From CAZCJA01 sp964499015 (GTDB taxonomy: Bacteria; Elusimicrobiota; Elusimicrobia; F11): 9,107 nt of DNA. Below are positions 7,067 through 9,107 of the stretch, one piece after another; the first letter of the stretch is position 1, and every line of letters begins with the position of its first letter. The translations under genes and the position numbers were made by a program. The stretch lies in contig CAZCJA010000080.1 in NCBI GenBank assembly GCA_964499015.1, positions 1-9,107 on the forward strand, read 5' to 3'. The notes below the pieces were generated by a model. That model saw only the letters and a list, made by a program, of their open reading frames with translations. It had not been told where the DNA came from and ran no database searches.

Positions 7067-7763
7067 GTTAACCGTCGTTGTCCCCGCATACAACGAGGAA
7101 GCGCACATTGGCGCGGCGGTTGACGCGTGGCTTACGGTCTTGCGTCCGCTGGGCATGAAATTTCAGCTGTTGGTTTTAAACGATGGCTCGACCGATGGAA
7201 CCGCCCGGGTTTTGGAAGCCGCGCGGATAAAGGCGCCGGAATTGTCCGTCGTCAATAAAAGCAACAGCGGCCATGGGCCGACCATTTTGCTCGCCTACCG
7301 GACGGTGCGGTCAGCGTGGATTTTTCAGGCCGACTCGGACGGAGAGGTTGATCCGGCGGATTTCGCGATGCTATGGGGAAAACGCGCCGGTCACGCATTG
7401 GTGATGGGCGTTCGCCATGCGGAAGGAGTGCCGCTCGTTCGCAAATGCGTGTCGGGTGTGGCGCGGATGCTTGTCGCGCTTTTATTCGGCACTGGGGTAC
7501 ACGATGTGAATGTGCCGTTTCGTCTATTCCGTGCGGACGATTTTCAGTCGATGCTCCGTGCGCTGCCGGAAGACACGCTCACCCCCAATATTTTCCTCTC
7601 CGGTTGGGCGGTCCGACGAAAAATAAGCATGGCCTTCGTTCCGGTGCGCTTTCGTTTTGAAATCAAACGAAAATCAACGTTAAGTTATCGCCGCTTACTC
7701 ACGTTGTCCGCCCGCGCGGCGCTGCAGCTAGCGTCTTTTTCTTTCACGGGAGGGAAAAAGTGA
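7059..7763 (+). CDS. Family 2 glycosyltransferase (polyprenol-phosphate sugar transferase type)
   Basis: GT-A fold glycosyltransferase of 234 residues, counted from GTG 7059. The nucleotide-binding motif VVVPAYNEE (6-14) and NDGSTDGT (41-48) are typical of dolichyl/polyprenyl-phosphate mannose or glucose synthases. The metal-binding site is ADSDGEVDPADF (91-102), with Asp-Ser-Asp at 92-94 where relatives often have DADGQ. NKSNSGHGPTILLAY (66-80) corresponds to the N.G.G.A...G segment of the family, and a distal VPFRLFR (152-158) follows. C-terminal transmembrane helices like those of GtrB are absent, so it resembles the short soluble or peripherally bound DPM1 form. It overlaps the flavoprotein by 8 nt and the next membrane protein by GTGA. 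Known members load a sugar onto a lipid carrier at the inner membrane; the next gene could use that donor. The actual sugar and acceptor are unknown. Confidence 0.88.
   Translation: MDELTVVVPAYNEEAHIGAAVDAWLTVLRPLGMKFQLLVLNDGSTDGTARVLEAARIKAPELSVVNKSNSGHGPTILLAYRTVRSAWIFQADSDGEVDPADFAMLWGKRAGHALVMGVRHAEGVPLVRKCVSGVARMLVALLFGTGVHDVNVPFRLFRADDFQSMLRALPEDTLTPNIFLSGWAVRRKISMAFVPVRFRFEIKRKSTLSYRRLLTLSARAALQLASFSFTGGKK
7749..7753 (+). promoter_or_regulatory. Ribosome binding site of the terminal membrane protein gene
   Basis: GGAGG within the 3' end of the GT2 gene, 6 nt before GTG 7760. It is the strongest Shine-Dalgarno in the window and supports the GTGA-overlapping start. Confidence 0.75.
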
Positions 7764-9107
7764 CCCGCCCCAGATGGTTTTCGTGGGAAATGGCCGCTCT
7801 TCTTTATCTATACATTCCGTGGGTGTTGTTTGCCGCCGGGTGGCTGCGGCCGGTTCTTGCGGTTGTTGCCGTGATGTTGATCGCCGGCGGGTTGTATTTG
7901 GCCGGACGGGATGAGACAGGCTGCTCCAGCGCGCCATTGATGACGCGCCGGGAACTGTGGGGCGTTGTTGCTGTCGCGCTCATTCTGACCGTGTTCTCTG
8001 GCGCGGGCGGCCTCGGGCCGCAGCGCGGCGATTGGCCCAAGCACAATACCATCATGAAAGACATTGTCATCAATTCGTGGCCGGTGATGTACGTCCTGGA
8101 AAACGGCCGCACCGCTCCGCTCGGTTATTACCTCGCGTATTACCTGCCGGCCGGTTTGGCGGGAAAGCTGGCCGGATGGACGACGGCCAACGTTGTCCTT
8201 TGGGCGTGGACATTTCTGGGCGCAACCCTGGGCCTTGTCGGATTTGTGCGGCTAGTCGGATCTAAATTTATTTGGGCGGCGGCCATCTTTCCATTTCTGT
8301 ACGGCGCCGATGCCACCTTCACCAATCTGACCGGCATTCAAGGCAAGATCGCTTACTATCCGGGCATCTCGCATTTGTACTGGGCGCCGCAGCATACTCT
8401 GGCAGCCTGGGTTGGAACATCTTTGGCGCTTTTCCACTTCATCGAACGCCGCTCGCTGGCCGGGCTGGGTTTTATTTTGGTGGCGACCGTGTTGTGGTCG
8501 CCGCTTATTGCGGTGGGACTTCTACCCATGCTGGCTGTGGCCATTCTTGAATGCCGTGGTCGCGGCGCGCTGTCGGCCCGCAACATGGCCATTGCCCTGC
8601 CTCTGTTTGCGCTGGCCGCCGCGTATTTCTTGGCGCATTCGTATGATTTTCAAAATGGCTTTTATCAGGGCGGCGCGGATATGAACTGGCTTGCACTGCT
8701 GCTATCGTATTTCTTGGAGTTCGGTTTTATCGCCGCTTTCTGCGCCGATCGCCGTTTGTATGAAGGCGATCATCGACATTTGTGGTTCTGGTCGTCGATC
8801 GCGTGCCTGATTGTTTTGCCCTGGTATATTCTCGGGCGCTACAGCGATCTGGAAATGCGCGGCTCCATGCCGGCGTTCTTTATTTTGTGGGCAATCGTCC
8901 TGCGGTTTTTATTCAACGCGCCGGACTGGCGCTGGCGGCATTGGACGCTGGCCATGTTGATGGTGTTTGGCAGTTATCTCGGGCTGTACACGCTCGGCCT
9001 TCACCTGAAAAACTTTCGCGTGCGGGTGCCCCGGGCTGTGACAACCATGCCAACCTTTGCCATTCAGGATCTGCGCGGACAATATTACGCCCGTTCCGAT
9101 TCTTTCT
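7760..9107 (+). CDS. Large polytopic membrane protein, possible GT-C-like glycan enzyme (3' end outside window)
   Basis: A frame is open from GTG 7760 to the last base, giving 449 residues with no stop, so the gene is cut by the window edge. It begins MTRPRWFSWEMAALLYLYIP and has about a dozen hydrophobic segments (roughly 13-50 as two, then 66-83, 143-182, 205-262, 275-292, 310-328, 341-358, 368-386, 396-415). Between the third and fourth lies a polar loop GPQRGDWPKHNTIMKDIVIN (86-105) followed by SWPVMY and a Tyr-rich PLGYYLAYYLP. Late in the protein is a MRGSMPAFFIL block (367-377). As I recall, similar DW.KHN and MR.S.PA motifs occur in uncharacterised bacterial integral membrane proteins. 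The Asp in an early extracytoplasmic loop and the neighbouring GT2 gene suggest a GT-C transferase using a polyprenyl-phosphate sugar, but this is inference. The reading frame is secure; the function is not. Confidence 0.8.
   Translation, partial: MTRPRWFSWEMAALLYLYIPWVLFAAGWLRPVLAVVAVMLIAGGLYLAGRDETGCSSAPLMTRRELWGVVAVALILTVFSGAGGLGPQRGDWPKHNTIMKDIVINSWPVMYVLENGRTAPLGYYLAYYLPAGLAGKLAGWTTANVVLWAWTFLGATLGLVGFVRLVGSKFIWAAAIFPFLYGADATFTNLTGIQGKIAYYPGISHLYWAPQHTLAAWVGTSLALFHFIERRSLAGLGFILVATVLWSPLIAVGLLPMLAVAILECRGRGALSARNMAIALPLFALAAAYFLAHSYDFQNGFYQGGADMNWLALLLSYFLEFGFIAAFCADRRLYEGDHRHLWFWSSIACLIVLPWYILGRYSDLEMRGSMPAFFILWAIVLRFLFNAPDWRWRHWTLAMLMVFGSYLGLYTLGLHLKNFRVRVPRAVTTMPTFAIQDLRGQYYARSDSF

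Noticed and set aside
7957..8684. Several overlapping plus-strand frames in the 3' region (7957-8265, 8272-8550, 8412-8684)
   Set aside because: They are out-of-frame shadows of the long membrane-protein frame open from 7760 to the window end, which has a strong ribosome binding site and coherent hydrophobic segments.

Overview
The window is bacterial, moderately GC-rich chromosomal DNA, and every gene lies on the + strand. It holds eight genes with almost no non-coding space; the first (clpX) and last (a polytopic membrane protein) are cut by the window edges. No rRNA, tRNA, CRISPR array, insertion sequence or phage gene is visible. The taxon cannot be fixed from sequence alone. The gene content, GC level and frequent GTG starts would suit an uncultured Gram-negative lineage of the Elusimicrobiota/Omnitrophota kind, but this is a low-confidence guess.

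Layout. Positions 1-724 encode the C-terminal part of the ClpX unfoldase. After a 57-nt gap comes a class V PLP aminotransferase (782-1915), followed 17 nt later by a full-length SerA phosphoglycerate dehydrogenase with an ACT domain (1933-3513). Together these two could carry out the first two steps of serine synthesis, the aminotransferase perhaps replacing SerC. Four nt after serA begins an ABC-2 type transporter module: an ATPase (3518-4288), a six-helix permease (4288-5082) and a membrane-anchored TPR-like protein with a His/Asp-rich segment (5085-5831).

The last part looks like a surface-glycan or glycolipid module. It contains an FAD-dependent amine-oxidase/UDP-galactopyranose-mutase-like flavoprotein (5828-7066), a family 2 glycosyltransferase of the polyprenol-phosphate-sugar synthase type (7059-7763), and a large polytopic membrane protein (7760 to the window end) that may be a GT-C-like transferase or a related envelope protein of unknown function.

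From 3518 to the end the genes overlap or are separated by at most 2 nt (TGATG, ATGA and GTGA junctions and an 8-nt overlap), which implies one transcript with translational coupling. The aminotransferase and serA may belong to the same transcript. The least understood parts are the anchored TPR protein tied to the ABC transporter and the flavoprotein/GT2/membrane-protein trio.
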